This document shows, in pieces, positions 18,244-28,945 of a DNA stretch of 64,000 nt. Within the stretch, counting starts at the first letter, position 1; every line of letters starts with the position of its first letter. Under the pieces are notes generated by a model. It was not told the DNA's origin. It worked only from the letters and a program-made list of their open reading frames with translations, and ran no database searches. Origin of the DNA: DATCLS01 sp036563805. GTDB lineage: Bacteria > Actinomycetota > Acidimicrobiia > Acidimicrobiales > VFJN01. The position numbers and the translations under genes are program-made. The stretch is taken from assembly GCA_036563805.1 (NCBI GenBank), contig DATCLS010000060.1, forward strand, positions 1 to 64,000. Reading direction: 5' to 3'.

Positions 18244-19593
18244 ATGTTGCGCCTGCACGACACCGCCAAGGGGGCCGTCGTCCCCTTCGAGCCGCGCGAG
18301 CCGGGCAAGGTGTCGATGTACGTCTGCGGGCCGACCGTCTACGGGCCGCCCCACATGGGCCACGGCCGCTTCTCGCTCGTGTTCGACGTGCTCCGCCGCT
18401 ACCTCCGGTGGTCGGGCTACGACGTCACCTACGTCTCGAACATCACCGACATCGACGACAAGATCATCGACCGGGCCCAGCGCGAGGGCCGCGACTGGCG
18501 CGAGATCGCCACCCGGTGCGAGGACGTCTGGTACCGGGCCATGGACGCCCTCAACGTCGAGCGGCCCGACCACGACCCCCACGCCACCGACTACGTCGAG
18601 CGGATGGTGGAGCTGATCGGCCGGCTGGTCGAGCGGGGCGCCGCCTACGAGACGAGCGACGGCGTCTACTTCCAGGCCGAACGGGTCGACGACTACGGCC
18701 TGCTGGCCCGCCAGTCGCTCGACAGCCTCCGGGCCGGCGCCCGGGTGGAGGCCGGCGAGGAGAAGCGGTCGCCGGTCGACTTCGCGCTCTGGAAGAAGGC
18801 CAAGCCCGGCGAGCCCACGTGGCCGTCGCCGTGGGGCCCCGGCCGACCCGGCTGGCACACCGAGTGCGTGGTCATGTCGCTCGACCTGCTGGGCGAGGGC
18901 TTCGACATCCACGGCGGCGGGCAGGACCTGGCGTTCCCCCACCACGAGAACGAGCGCGCCCAGGCGATCGCCGACGGCAAGCGCTTTGCCCGGACGTGGC
19001 TGCACAACGGGTTCGTCGAGGTCGAGGGCACCAAGATGTCCAAGTCGCTCGGCAACGTGCGCAACCTGCTCGACCTGGTCGAGCAGTACGACCCCCGCGC
19101 CTACCGGCTGCTGGTCCTGCGGTCGCACTACCGGTCGCCGATCGACGTGTCCGACGACAACCTGCGCGACGCCGAGGCGGCGCTCGACCGGCTCGACACG
19201 TTCGCCCGGGCCACCGCGGACCTCGACGCCCCACCCGATCCCGAGGCGCTCGACCGGTTCCGGGCCGCCATGGACGACGACCTCGACACGCCGGCCGCCA
19301 CCGCTTTGGTGTTCGACCTGGTCCGCAAGGCCAACGGCCTGCTCGGCTCAGGCGACGCCGCCGGCGCCGCCCCGCTGGCCGCGGCCGTGCGCGAGATCTG
19401 CGGCGCCCTCGGCCTCGAGACCCGGGCCGGCGGCGGCGAGGTGCCGGAGGAGATCCTGGCGCTGGCCCGCCAGCGCGACGAGCGCCGGGCCGCCCGCGAC
19501 TGGGCGGCGGCCGACGCCCTGCGCGAGCAGATCAAGGCCGCCGGCTACCTGGTCGAGGACACCCCGCAGGGCACGGTCGTCAGGCCGCAGTGA
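18244..19593 (+). CDS. cysS: Cysteinyl-tRNA synthetase
   Basis: 449 residues, close to the usual 460. It charges tRNA-Cys. The zinc ligand Cys28 lies in YVCGPTVYGPPHMGHGR together with the HIGH motif (H37-H40). Other zinc-site residues are in HTECVVMS and FPHHENERAQA, and the KMSKS loop is in EGTKMSKSLGN near residue 264. The MshC paralogue (mycothiol ligase) is close in sequence, but the full-length C-terminal helical domain (QRDERRAARDWAAADALREQ) marks this as CysS. A rho-independent terminator follows directly. Confidence 0.95.
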   Translation: MLRLHDTAKGAVVPFEPREPGKVSMYVCGPTVYGPPHMGHGRFSLVFDVLRRYLRWSGYDVTYVSNITDIDDKIIDRAQREGRDWREIATRCEDVWYRAMDALNVERPDHDPHATDYVERMVELIGRLVERGAAYETSDGVYFQAERVDDYGLLARQSLDSLRAGARVEAGEEKRSPVDFALWKKAKPGEPTWPSPWGPGRPGWHTECVVMSLDLLGEGFDIHGGGQDLAFPHHENERAQAIADGKRFARTWLHNGFVEVEGTKMSKSLGNVRNLLDLVEQYDPRAYRLLVLRSHYRSPIDVSDDNLRDAEAALDRLDTFARATADLDAPPDPEALDRFRAAMDDDLDTPAATALVFDLVRKANGLLGSGDAAGAAPLAAAVREICGALGLETRAGGGEVPEEILALARQRDERRAARDWAAADALREQIKAAGYLVEDTPQGTVVRPQ

Positions 19594-19598
19594 TGGGC

Positions 19599-19636
19599 GC
19601 GGGCCGCCCCGGCACCAGCGGGCGGCCCGCCTTTCT
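19599..19636. terminator. Rho-independent terminator between cysS and mscS
   Basis: GCGGGCCGCCC (19599-19609) pairs exactly with GGGCGGCCCGC (19620-19630) and is followed by CTTTCTT. It can serve both convergent genes. Confidence 0.85.
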
Positions 19637-19659
19637 TGCCCGTCCCTGGTCCGCCGTCC

Positions 19660-20646
19660 CTAGGAGGACATCTTGATGTCGGCCCGGGCGAAGGCGGCCG
19701 ACACGCGCCGGCGCAGCTCGCGGCTCACCCCGAACTGCTCGGACGGCAGGGTCTTGGCCACCAGCCGGACGACGACGGCGTCGCCCTTCAGCTCCTCGAT
19801 GCCCCACACCTCGGGCGCGTCGAGCACCTTCCCCCGCCACTCGGGGCTGCGGTACAGCTCGTCGGCCACCTTCTCGATGATCCGCTGCGCCTCGTCGACG
19901 TCGGTGCCCTGGGCCACCTGGACGTCGATCACGGCCCGCGCCCACTGCTGCGACTTGTTCCCCACCCGCTCGATGACGCCGTTGGGGATGTGCCAGACCG
20001 TGCCCTCGACGTCGCGCAGCCGGGTGGTGCGCAGGCTCACGGCCTCGACCGTGCCGCTGGCCTCGCCGACGTCGATGATGTCACCGACGCCGTACTGGTC
20101 CTCGACCAACATGAACACGCCGGACAGGAAGTCCTTCACCAGGCTCTGGGCGCCGAAGCCGAGGGCCACGCCGGCGATGCCGGCGCTGGCGATGAGCGGC
20201 CCCAGGTTGACGCCCAGCTCGCCGAGGATGGTGATGAGGGCGATCGCCCAGATGACGATGCTGGCCACCGACCGCAGGATGTGGCCCAGCGTCTCGGCCC
20301 GGGCCGCGGCCCGCAGCGAGATGGGGCCCGTGTCGACCTGACCCTGGGCCTGCGCTCGCCGCGGGCGGCGGAGCCAGCGCGCCCGGCGCCGGAGCCGGCG
20401 GATCCGCTCCTGGGAGCCGGGGTCGGCGATGCCCGCCGTCAGGCGCCGGATGGCCCGGCGCACCAGGCGGTTGGCCACCCACGCGACCACGATGATGAGC
20501 AGGATCTTGGCCGGCCGGCCGACGAGCAGGTCGATCGTCTCCGACCAGGCGCGGCTGCCCGTGGCCTCCCACACCCGCTCGCACACCCACGACGGCTCGG
20601 CACCACAGGCGCGCTCAAGATCGTCGGCCTGCTGGATCACGGACAT
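19660..20646 (-). CDS. mscS: Small-conductance mechanosensitive channel (MscS family)
   Basis: 328 residues. It is an osmotic safety valve in the membrane. The order is an N-terminal region with a membrane helix (ILLIIVVAWVANRLVRRAI), two more helices (ILRSVASIVIWAIALITIL) and the pore helix with the Gly/Ala-rich pattern IASAGIAGVALGFGAQSLVKD. The cytoplasmic beta domain follows (GVFMLVEDQYGVGDIIDVG, EASGTVEAVSLRTTRLRD and IPNGVI). All match MscS. The start ATG at 20646 follows TACGGT by 8 nt on the minus strand. It is divergent from lon. Confidence 0.93.
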   Translation of the reverse strand: MSVIQQADDLERACGAEPSWVCERVWEATGSRAWSETIDLLVGRPAKILLIIVVAWVANRLVRRAIRRLTAGIADPGSQERIRRLRRRARWLRRPRRAQAQGQVDTGPISLRAAARAETLGHILRSVASIVIWAIALITILGELGVNLGPLIASAGIAGVALGFGAQSLVKDFLSGVFMLVEDQYGVGDIIDVGEASGTVEAVSLRTTRLRDVEGTVWHIPNGVIERVGNKSQQWARAVIDVQVAQGTDVDEAQRIIEKVADELYRSPEWRGKVLDAPEVWGIEELKGDAVVVRLVAKTLPSEQFGVSRELRRRVSAAFARADIKMSS

Positions 20647-20654
20647 CGGGCGTT

Positions 20655-20660
20655 ACCGTA
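20655..20660 (-). promoter_or_regulatory. -10 element of a probable leaderless promoter for mscS
   Basis: TACGGT on the minus strand, 8 nt before the ATG at 20646. Confidence 0.5.
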
Positions 20661-20701
20661 TGCCACGTCAACCTGCGCGACCAACGCTCAAGTTTCCTTT
20701 G

Positions 20702-20730
20702 TTGGGGAATGTTGGGGCCGCCCGTATGGT
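20702..20730 (+). promoter_or_regulatory. lon: Candidate promoter of lon
   Basis: TTGGGG (20702-20707) and TATGGT (20725-20730) are 17 bp apart. GTTGGGG is repeated at 20701 and 20711. The message would carry a leader of about 40 nt with GAGGAG before the ATG and a small inverted repeat (CTCAG/CTGAG). Immediately upstream, GCTCAAG resembles half of an HspR (HAIR) site, but no second half is seen. Confidence 0.45.
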
Positions 20731-20776
20731 TGACGTCCTCAGTCAATCCCTCCCTGAGTGAGGAGCCAATACGCCC

Positions 20777-23194
<2,418 letters not shown>

Positions 23195-23242
23195 GCCGGC
23201 GACTCGGCAGCCGGCGCCCAGCCGGCGGCGATGGACCGCGAC

Positions 23243-23280
23243 CGGCGGCCCGGGTGGGGGTCAGGCCACCCGGGCCGCCG
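23243..23280. terminator. Bidirectional terminator overlapping the end of the metallophosphoesterase gene
   Basis: CGGCGGCCCGGGTGG (23243-23257) pairs exactly with CCACCCGGGCCGCCG (23266-23280) around 8 nt. The right arm lies inside the last codons of the convergent minus-strand gene, so one structure ends both lon and the phosphoesterase operon. Confidence 0.75.
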
Positions 23281-23992
23281 GGTCGCGCAGGTCGTAGACC
23301 CGGTAGGCCTGCTGGATGACCGGCTGGGCGACGTTGCGGACACGGATCCCGCCCGGGGTCACGCCCCGCTCGCTGCCACGGTGGGCGTGGCCGTGCACGA
23401 CCAGGTCGGCGCCGGCGGCGTCGACCGCCTCGGCCAGCAGGTGACTGCCGAGGAACGGGTAGATCTCCAGCCGCTCGCCCCGGAGCGTCTCCTCGACCGG
23501 CGCGTAGTGGAGCAGGGCGATCCGGTGGTCGGTGTCGAGCCCGAGGAGGGCCCGCTGCAGCCGCTCGGCCTCGCCCGCGGTCTCCTCGACGAACGCCTTC
23601 ATGGCCCGCTCGCCGAAGGCGCTGGCGCAGGCGCCGGCGAACCCGCCGCCGAACCCCTTGGCGCCGGCGATGCCCACCGTGACGCCGTCGACCTCGACGG
23701 TCGTGGCGGTGCCGTCCAGCACCCACACCCCGGCGTCGGCCAGCACGTCGACCACCGCGCCCGCCTGGTCGGCGTGGTGGTCGTGGTTGCCGAGCACGGC
23801 CACGGTGGGGACGGTGACGTCCCGCAGCTCGTCGGCCACGATCCGGGCCTCGGCCACCTCACCGCATCGGGTCAGGTCACCGGCCAGCAGCAGCAGGTCG
23901 GCCCGCTCGCCCAGCCGGCGCAGGCCGGCGGCCACCCGTCCGACCGAGTCGGTGCCGACGTGGATGTCCCCGACGGCGGCGACGCGGGTCAC
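23261..23992 (-). CDS. Calcineurin-like metallophosphoesterase
   Basis: 243 residues. The full set of metal-binding blocks is present: VGDIHVG (start), LLAGDLTRCGE, VLGNHDHHAD, LLHYAP and VVHGHAHRGS. This makes it an active two-metal phosphoesterase of the Icc/YmdB-like type; the substrate is unknown. It is the last gene of a three-gene overlapping operon, with its start overlapping the stop of the BON gene by 4 nt. The 3' end is folded into a strong terminator shared with lon. Confidence 0.9.
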   Translation of the reverse strand: MTRVAAVGDIHVGTDSVGRVAAGLRRLGERADLLLLAGDLTRCGEVAEARIVADELRDVTVPTVAVLGNHDHHADQAGAVVDVLADAGVWVLDGTATTVEVDGVTVGIAGAKGFGGGFAGACASAFGERAMKAFVEETAGEAERLQRALLGLDTDHRIALLHYAPVEETLRGERLEIYPFLGSHLLAEAVDAAGADLVVHGHAHRGSERGVTPGGIRVRNVAQPVIQQAYRVYDLRDPAARVA

Positions 23993-24252
23993 GACAGCTC
24001 CTCCGCCGGACCGTCGTCGCCGGACGCCATCACCGCCACCTCGTTGACGACCTGGAGGCCGGGGCCGACCTCGCGGGCGACGACCTCGTCCACGACCTCG
24101 CCGATGGCTGCCCGCAGCCCGGGCGTCGCCACGGTGCCGGTCAGCACGACCTGGCCGCCGACGACCTGGGCGTCGACGCCGAGCTCGCGGGCCCGGGGGT
24201 CGGCGGCCAGCGCGTCCTGGATGTGCTGGACCAGGTACGGCTCGGTGGTCAC
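23989..24252 (-). CDS. BON-domain protein
   Basis: 87 residues from GTG 24252, which overlaps the stop of the upstream gene by 4 nt. One BON domain: LVQHIQDALAADPRARELGV, then AQVVGGQVVLTGTVATPG, then VAREVGPGLQVVNEVAV. BON domains bind membranes or phospholipid, or act as accessory modules. There is no signal peptide here, so the protein is cytoplasmic or acts as an adaptor. It sits between a nucleotidyltransferase and a phosphoesterase. Confidence 0.85.
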   Translation of the reverse strand: MTTEPYLVQHIQDALAADPRARELGVDAQVVGGQVVLTGTVATPGLRAAIGEVVDEVVAREVGPGLQVVNEVAVMASGDDGPAEELS

Positions 24253-24887
24253 CGGGTCACCTCCCGGGTCGGGTGGACGACCTCGAACAGCTCCTCGATG
24301 ACCTCGGCCGGGACGGCCTGGTCGATCGACTCGGCGTACAGCAGCAGGCTCAGCACCCGCCGGGGCCCCGCCTGCCGGGCCCGGCGGATCAGGTACGTCC
24401 AGTCGAGGTCGCAGCGGGCGATGACCGACAGGGCGTCGTGCCAGTGGTGCGGGTTCTCCTCGTCGGCCGCCACGGCCTTGATGACCAGTAGATCCTCCGG
24501 CGCCACCAGCGGCACCCGGACCCCGCGGAAGTCCTGCTCCTCGGTCCGGCCCAGCATCTCGTCGTCGAGGTAGAGGTCCCCGGTCGAGCGGAAGATGACG
24601 TCGACCAGCACGCCGTGCTTGAACGCCTTGTAGATCCAATGGGGGTTCGTCTCCTCGGTGCGGAAGCCGGCAGCGGCCAGGGCGTCGAGCGCCCGGTGGG
24701 CGTCGTCGGGGCGGACGAACACGTCGACGTCGTCGGTCACCCGGGGCCGGGCGAACGCCGCGGTGCTCATGCCGCCGATCAGCACGAACGGCACGTCGGC
24801 CCGGCGCAGCCCCGCCATCGCCTCGGCCAGCGTCCGCTGGATCTGTTCGTCGGAGGGCTCCTGCCCCTCGGGATAATGGGATCCCAC
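24249..24887 (-). CDS. Nucleotidyltransferase-fold protein
   Basis: 212 residues, GTG start at 24887. The N-terminal half has the polymerase-beta-type nucleotidyltransferase core: FVLIGGMSTAAFARPRVTDD followed by VDVFV (the GG motif and paired acidic residues). LVDVIF could supply the third acidic residue. The rest is helical (EDLLVIKAVAADEENPHHWH). This layout matches DUF6036/AbiEii-like transferases. It is not paired with an antitoxin; its partners are BON and phosphoesterase genes. The substrate is unknown. Confidence 0.75.
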   Translation of the reverse strand: MGSHYPEGQEPSDEQIQRTLAEAMAGLRRADVPFVLIGGMSTAAFARPRVTDDVDVFVRPDDAHRALDALAAAGFRTEETNPHWIYKAFKHGVLVDVIFRSTGDLYLDDEMLGRTEEQDFRGVRVPLVAPEDLLVIKAVAADEENPHHWHDALSVIARCDLDWTYLIRRARQAGPRRVLSLLLYAESIDQAVPAEVIEELFEVVHPTREVTR

Positions 24888-24937
24888 CCACGAGTGCTAC
24901 CCGAATCCGGCGGCCCTAGCAGCCCGGTAGGAGCGGT

Positions 24938-25387
24938 ATGGAGATCAGCTCCAACCACACGTTCCGTCTCCCCGCGGCCCGGCCCGCCGTCTGGGACGCG
25001 CTGGGCGCCGTCTGCGACTACCGCACCTGGTGGCCCTGGCTCCGCCGGTTCGAGGCCTCCGGGCTCGACGAGGGCGACGTCTGGCGGTGCGCCATCCGGC
25101 CGCCGCTCCCCTACGTCTTGCGCTGCACGGTCGAGCTGACGACCGTGCAGGCCCCGGCCCTGGTCGTCGCCCAGCTCGACGGCGACATCGTCGGCGACGC
25201 CCGCCTCGACCTGACCGACGCCGGGCCGCACACCGAGGCCCGCATCACGTCCCACCTGCGGGCCCGGCGGCTCCCGGCCCGGCTCCTGGCGCGCTTGGCC
25301 CCACCGGTCGCCCGGTGGGGCCACGACTGGGTCTTCGCCACGGCGGCCCGTCAGTTCGAGCGGGCCCTGGTCCCGCCGGTCAGCTGA
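24938..25387 (+). CDS. SRPBCC (START-like) ligand-binding protein
   Basis: 149 residues. It begins MEISSNHTFRLPAARPAVWD, the usual first strand and helix of polyketide-cyclase/START-like folds, with RTWWPWLRRFEASG after it. GGAG sits 5 nt before the ATG. The ligand is unknown. The gene overlaps the end of the convergent ferritin-like gene by 8 bp. Confidence 0.75.
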   Translation: MEISSNHTFRLPAARPAVWDALGAVCDYRTWWPWLRRFEASGLDEGDVWRCAIRPPLPYVLRCTVELTTVQAPALVVAQLDGDIVGDARLDLTDAGPHTEARITSHLRARRLPARLLARLAPPVARWGHDWVFATAARQFERALVPPVS

Positions 25388-26075
25388 ACCAGTCCTTGAT
25401 GCGGGCCATGGCCTCCTCGGCCTTGGCCCCCATGGCGGCGAGGGCGCCGCTGCGCACCTGAAGCTCGATGAGCTTGGCCCGCATGTCCTGGGCCCAGCCG
25501 AGGTGCTCGTCCTCCTGGGGTTCGACCCGGTCGACGGCGCGGCGCACGTGGTCGCGGACCTCGCCCTCGGGGAACGTGTCGACGAGCTGCGCCAGCCCCG
25601 ACCAGTTGGCGTGATCCTTGGCCTCCGCCAGCAGCACCGCGTCGAGCATGACGAGCTCCTGGGTCATCGGGTCGATCGACCCGACGAGCAGGAACGTCGA
25701 CTCGAGCAGCGCGGTGCCGGACTTCTCGGTGGCCCGGGCCGCGGGGCTGACGTACATCGGGTCGCCGCCCAGCTGGCCGATCAGCGTCTCGAGCACGTCG
25801 ACGTGCTCGACCGTCTCCTCACCGAACTGCTGGTACTGCCGCTTGAGCACCGGGTTGTTGGTGCGGCCGGCCAGGGAGCGGTACAGCTGGGCGCCGCACC
25901 GCTCGTGGGTGAGCATGTCCGACAGCAGGTCGAGGACGAACGGGCCGTTCAGCCCGGTCCCCGCCAGGAACCGGTCGCGCTCCTCCTCGGTGAGCTGCCG
26001 GGCCGGGTCGACGACGGTCATCTCCTGGGGCGCCGACCGGGCGCCGAAGGGGGCGGTGGGTGTGAGCGTGGGCAT
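25380..26075 (-). CDS. Ferritin-like four-helix protein (short)
   Basis: 231 residues. Helices carry metal-ligand-type residues: LLSDMLTHERCGAQLYRSL, FGEETVEHVDVLETLIGQLG (E..EH) and VEPQEDEHLGWAQDM (E..DEH). This is the pattern of di-iron ferritin-like proteins of the DUF892/ferritin-like superfamily. The function could be oxidative-stress protection or iron handling. It lies 15 bp downstream of another ferritin-like gene, so the two are very likely co-transcribed and may form a complex. It is not Dps or bacterioferritin. Confidence 0.7.
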   Translation of the reverse strand: MPTLTPTAPFGARSAPQEMTVVDPARQLTEEERDRFLAGTGLNGPFVLDLLSDMLTHERCGAQLYRSLAGRTNNPVLKRQYQQFGEETVEHVDVLETLIGQLGGDPMYVSPAARATEKSGTALLESTFLLVGSIDPMTQELVMLDAVLLAEAKDHANWSGLAQLVDTFPEGEVRDHVRRAVDRVEPQEDEHLGWAQDMRAKLIELQVRSGALAAMGAKAEEAMARIKDWFS

Positions 26076-26090
26076 TCCTGGCGTCTCCTG

Positions 26091-27317
26091 TCAGCTGACG
26101 GTCTCGACGGTGGCCTGCAGGTCGGCGACCGGGTGCTCGCCCTGGGTCTCGTCGCGGTACTCGTGGTGCTTGTCCGCGTGCACCTGGTCGACGAGCAGGT
26201 CGCTGGGGGCCCCGCCCTCGTTGACGATCTCCTGGTACCGGAAGTACCGGTGGTCCTTGGGCAGGTCGTTGAGCGGCACGTAGTCGAGCCCGTCGGCGCG
26301 CAGGTCGATGGTCTCGGCGAGCACCTGGCGGACGTAGTCCTTGTTGGGCTCGAACGTGACCGGCGTGTCGGGCAGCGACGGGGGCAGCAGCTCGGCCGGC
26401 TCGCGGCCCTCGAGCTTGCGCATGAAGTCGGCGGCGACCTGGAGCTGGCCGATCTCCATGTTGCAGTTGAGCTCCCACATCGCCTTGATGCGGCGGTCGC
26501 TCTCCTGCTGCATCATCGACCAGTAGAGGTAGATCTCGTTGTACTCGTGGAACAGCCACATGGCGATCCACGAGTCGAGCGGGTCGAGGAGCGACTCGTA
26601 GTGGGTGACATGCTGCTCCTCGATCATGGCGATCTCGGCGTAGGTGCCCCGGGCGATCGGCTCGATCCAGTCGGTCCCGTGGTTCATGTAGAAGTTCATC
26701 GTCTGCTGCTCGCCGGCCACGATCGTCATCACGTGCAGCCGCGACAGCGGGTCGACCGAGTGGGTCTCGAAGTGGCGCCGGATCTCGTCGTGGGGGTGCC
26801 GGTGCTCGGCCGAGGTGGGCCGCCCCGGCATGATCTCGGTCAGGTGCTGGGTGATCTGGTCGGCGTGCCCGCCGTACAGCAGGTCGTAGAGGTTCGAGTA
26901 CCGGTACAGGTGGTCGAAGTCCTCGAGCAGCGCGAAGTCGAGCGCCGCCTTCAGGTAGGGGTCGGGCTCGTGGCGGGCCAGCCAGGCCGTCAGGTCCACC
27001 GCCACCTGCTCGTAGCCGATCGTCGTCTCCAGCGGCGTCTGCTCACCGGGGTTGAGCCCGTTGACCGCTTTCTGCTGCTGCTGGTCGACACGGCGGTTGG
27101 TCGCCAGGGCCCGCAACAGCTCGGGGTTGTCGGTGTTCCGGGCGAACTGGTGGGAGAAGATGATCGACTCGACCTCGATCCCGTTCATCAGGATCACCCG
27201 GGTCCGGGTGTAGGGATCGACCGTGTGCTTGTCGTAGGGCTCCACGTTGAGTTCCGACCAGTTGCGGAACTGGTCCTCGACGGGGGTGCCCTTCTGGTCG
27301 AGGGGGTTGAACGCCAT
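26091..27317 (-). CDS. Large ferritin-like protein with two predicted helical bundles
   Basis: 408 residues with no named family I can assign. Candidate metal-binding segments are IEVESIIFSHQFAR, YEQVAVDLTAW, ALLEDFDHLYRYSNLYDLL, IVAGEQQTMNFYMNHG, IAMIEEQHVTHYESLL and MWELNCNMEIGQLQVAAD. These give several E..H pairs in long helices, suggesting a duplicated di-iron four-helix bundle. A C-terminal arm of about 90 residues contains RYFRYQEIVNEGGAPSD. It is first in a two-gene operon with the shorter ferritin-like protein. Oxidase, oxygenase or iron-storage roles are all possible. Confidence 0.6.
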   Translation of the reverse strand: MAFNPLDQKGTPVEDQFRNWSELNVEPYDKHTVDPYTRTRVILMNGIEVESIIFSHQFARNTDNPELLRALATNRRVDQQQQKAVNGLNPGEQTPLETTIGYEQVAVDLTAWLARHEPDPYLKAALDFALLEDFDHLYRYSNLYDLLYGGHADQITQHLTEIMPGRPTSAEHRHPHDEIRRHFETHSVDPLSRLHVMTIVAGEQQTMNFYMNHGTDWIEPIARGTYAEIAMIEEQHVTHYESLLDPLDSWIAMWLFHEYNEIYLYWSMMQQESDRRIKAMWELNCNMEIGQLQVAADFMRKLEGREPAELLPPSLPDTPVTFEPNKDYVRQVLAETIDLRADGLDYVPLNDLPKDHRYFRYQEIVNEGGAPSDLLVDQVHADKHHEYRDETQGEHPVADLQATVETVS

Positions 27318-27405
27318 CGGGTCCTCCAGGGCTCGGCGCGGGCGGCGTGCCCGCTCCCGCCTCGCTGCCCCGGGCCCGACGGCTCAAACCGGACTCACGC
27401 CGGAG

Positions 27406-27927
27406 TCATGCGGGCGTCACGCCGGAGTCGCAGTGCCCCGTGTCGACCTCGCGCACCCGCCCGGTCTCGACCTCGTACACCGCGCCCCGGACCGCGTCGC
27501 GGTACGGCAGGAACGGCGTCGCCCGGATCAGCTCGACCGACCGGGCCACCGACTCGGCCACGTCGGCGAAGCCGCCCAGGGCGAGCGCCGGCCGGGCGCC
27601 GGTGGCGGCGGCGAGCTCGTCGGCCATGGCGTCCTCGTCCAGCCCTTCCATCCCGCAGCCCGTGTGGCCCATCACCAGGATCTCGCGGGTCTGCAGCCGG
27701 TGCTGCGACACGACCAGCGACCGCACCAGGTCGCGGGTCACGACCGCCCCGGCGTTACGGATGACGTGCGCGTCGCCCAGCTCGAGCCCGAGGGCGGCGA
27801 ACACGTCGATGCGGGCGTCCATGCACGTCGCGATCGCCAGCCGACGCGAGGGCACCGGGGAGGGCTGGGGCGAGAACGTCTCGACGAACGCCGCGTTGGC
27901 GGCGAGCAGCTCGTCCACGACCGACAT
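27406..27927 (-). CDS. Beta-class carbonic anhydrase
   Basis: 173 residues from ATG 27927, 4 nt after the upstream stop. It interconverts CO2 and bicarbonate. Zinc ligands are Cys35 (CMDARIDV), His88 and Cys91 (GHTGCGM), with the Asp37-Arg39 dyad. The length fits the short beta-CA class common in Actinobacteria. It is co-transcribed with the phenylalanine hydroxylase gene, an unusual pair. The last residues (DSGVTPA) are encoded by a 13-bp motif repeated just past the stop. Confidence 0.9.
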   Translation of the reverse strand: MSVVDELLAANAAFVETFSPQPSPVPSRRLAIATCMDARIDVFAALGLELGDAHVIRNAGAVVTRDLVRSLVVSQHRLQTREILVMGHTGCGMEGLDEDAMADELAAATGARPALALGGFADVAESVARSVELIRATPFLPYRDAVRGAVYEVETGRVREVDTGHCDSGVTPA

Positions 27928-27931
27928 CGGC

Positions 27932-28816
27932 TCAGCGTGACGAGCGGGAGTCCCAGCGCGCAAAAGCGTCGTCGTCGTAGCTGCGGAAGAACGCCGTCAG
28001 GTCGTCGACCATGCGATCGAACGACTCGGCCGCGAACAGCACCGGCTGGTACCGGGTGATGTCGTACTCGAGCGTCCCCATGGTGGGGATGTCCCACGGC
28101 CGGATCTCGGCCGAGCGGAACGCCTCGATCTCGCCGAACGACGACAGCAGCCCGGCCCCGTAGGCCTTGAGCTCGCCGTCCTCGTGCACCACGCCGAACT
28201 CGAGCGTGAACCAGAAGACCTTGGAGAAGAACGCCAGCGCCTCGTCGGACCGGGCCCGCAGCGACGCCTTGCCGGCCTCCTCGTAGAGGTCGGCGAGGAC
28301 GGGGTTGGCCAGCATGTTGGCGTGCCCGATGATCTCGTGGACGATGTCGGGCTCGGGCGTGTAGAGCGGCACCGAGTGGTGGCGGATGTACTGGGTCGAC
28401 AGGAACGTCCGCCGGGCCAGCGCCCCGTAGAACACGCGGGTGGGCACCAGGCCGGGAACCGGCTCGATGTGGAAGCGCCCGAGGGCGTGCACCCGCTCGT
28501 CGACCTCGCGCAGCTGCGGCACACGGTCGGCCGGCAGGGTCAGCGCCGCCGCCCCCTCGAGGTAGGCCCGGCAGGCGTAGATGCGGTGCTTGACCGCCAG
28601 CTCGCGGGAGACCGTGCGCCAGACCTCGTCCTCCTCGGGCGTGTAGGTCACGTCCGGGATGGGGTCGCCGGACCGGTACGCCTCGCCGATGGCGGCGATG
28701 GCGGCCCGACGGGCCCGGTAGGCCGGGTCGGAGAACCCCGGGTGATCCTCGGGGAGCTCGGCCATGGCGGCCTCGGCCGGGCGCTGCGATGGCCTCGGCG
28801 TGCCCGTCCTCGTCAC
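27932..28816 (-). CDS. phhA: Phenylalanine 4-monooxygenase
   Basis: 294 residues from GTG 28816; ATG 28765 (MAELPEDHPGF) is a possible shorter start. A non-haem iron, pterin-dependent enzyme converting phenylalanine to tyrosine. The iron ligands are in DIVHEIIGHANMLANP (two His) and in VFWFTLEFGVVHEDG (Glu). TFLSTQYIRHHSVPLYTPEP fits the substrate/pterin region. No pterin-carbinolamine dehydratase (phhB) is seen in the window. Carbonic anhydrase follows after 4 nt. Confidence 0.92.
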   Translation of the reverse strand: MTRTGTPRPSQRPAEAAMAELPEDHPGFSDPAYRARRAAIAAIGEAYRSGDPIPDVTYTPEEDEVWRTVSRELAVKHRIYACRAYLEGAAALTLPADRVPQLREVDERVHALGRFHIEPVPGLVPTRVFYGALARRTFLSTQYIRHHSVPLYTPEPDIVHEIIGHANMLANPVLADLYEEAGKASLRARSDEALAFFSKVFWFTLEFGVVHEDGELKAYGAGLLSSFGEIEAFRSAEIRPWDIPTMGTLEYDITRYQPVLFAAESFDRMVDDLTAFFRSYDDDAFARWDSRSSR

Positions 28817-28945
28817 GCCCCCATCGTCGCTCCATCTGCCCGGTTCTTCAACGGACAGCTGGGCAACTATCCCCCGGTCGCGGCCGTTTGGTGGGCACGA
28901 TGTCCGCCCGTCCCCGACCGCCCCCGCCCGCCCCTCGGAGGCTCC

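Noticed and set aside
20685..20700. HspR (HAIR) operator before lon
   Set aside because: Only one half (GCTCAAG) is visible; the inverted partner at the right spacing is missing.
24249..24887. AbiEii-type toxin-antitoxin system
   Set aside because: No antitoxin gene (AbiEi-like) beside it; the partners are BON and phosphoesterase genes in a tight operon.
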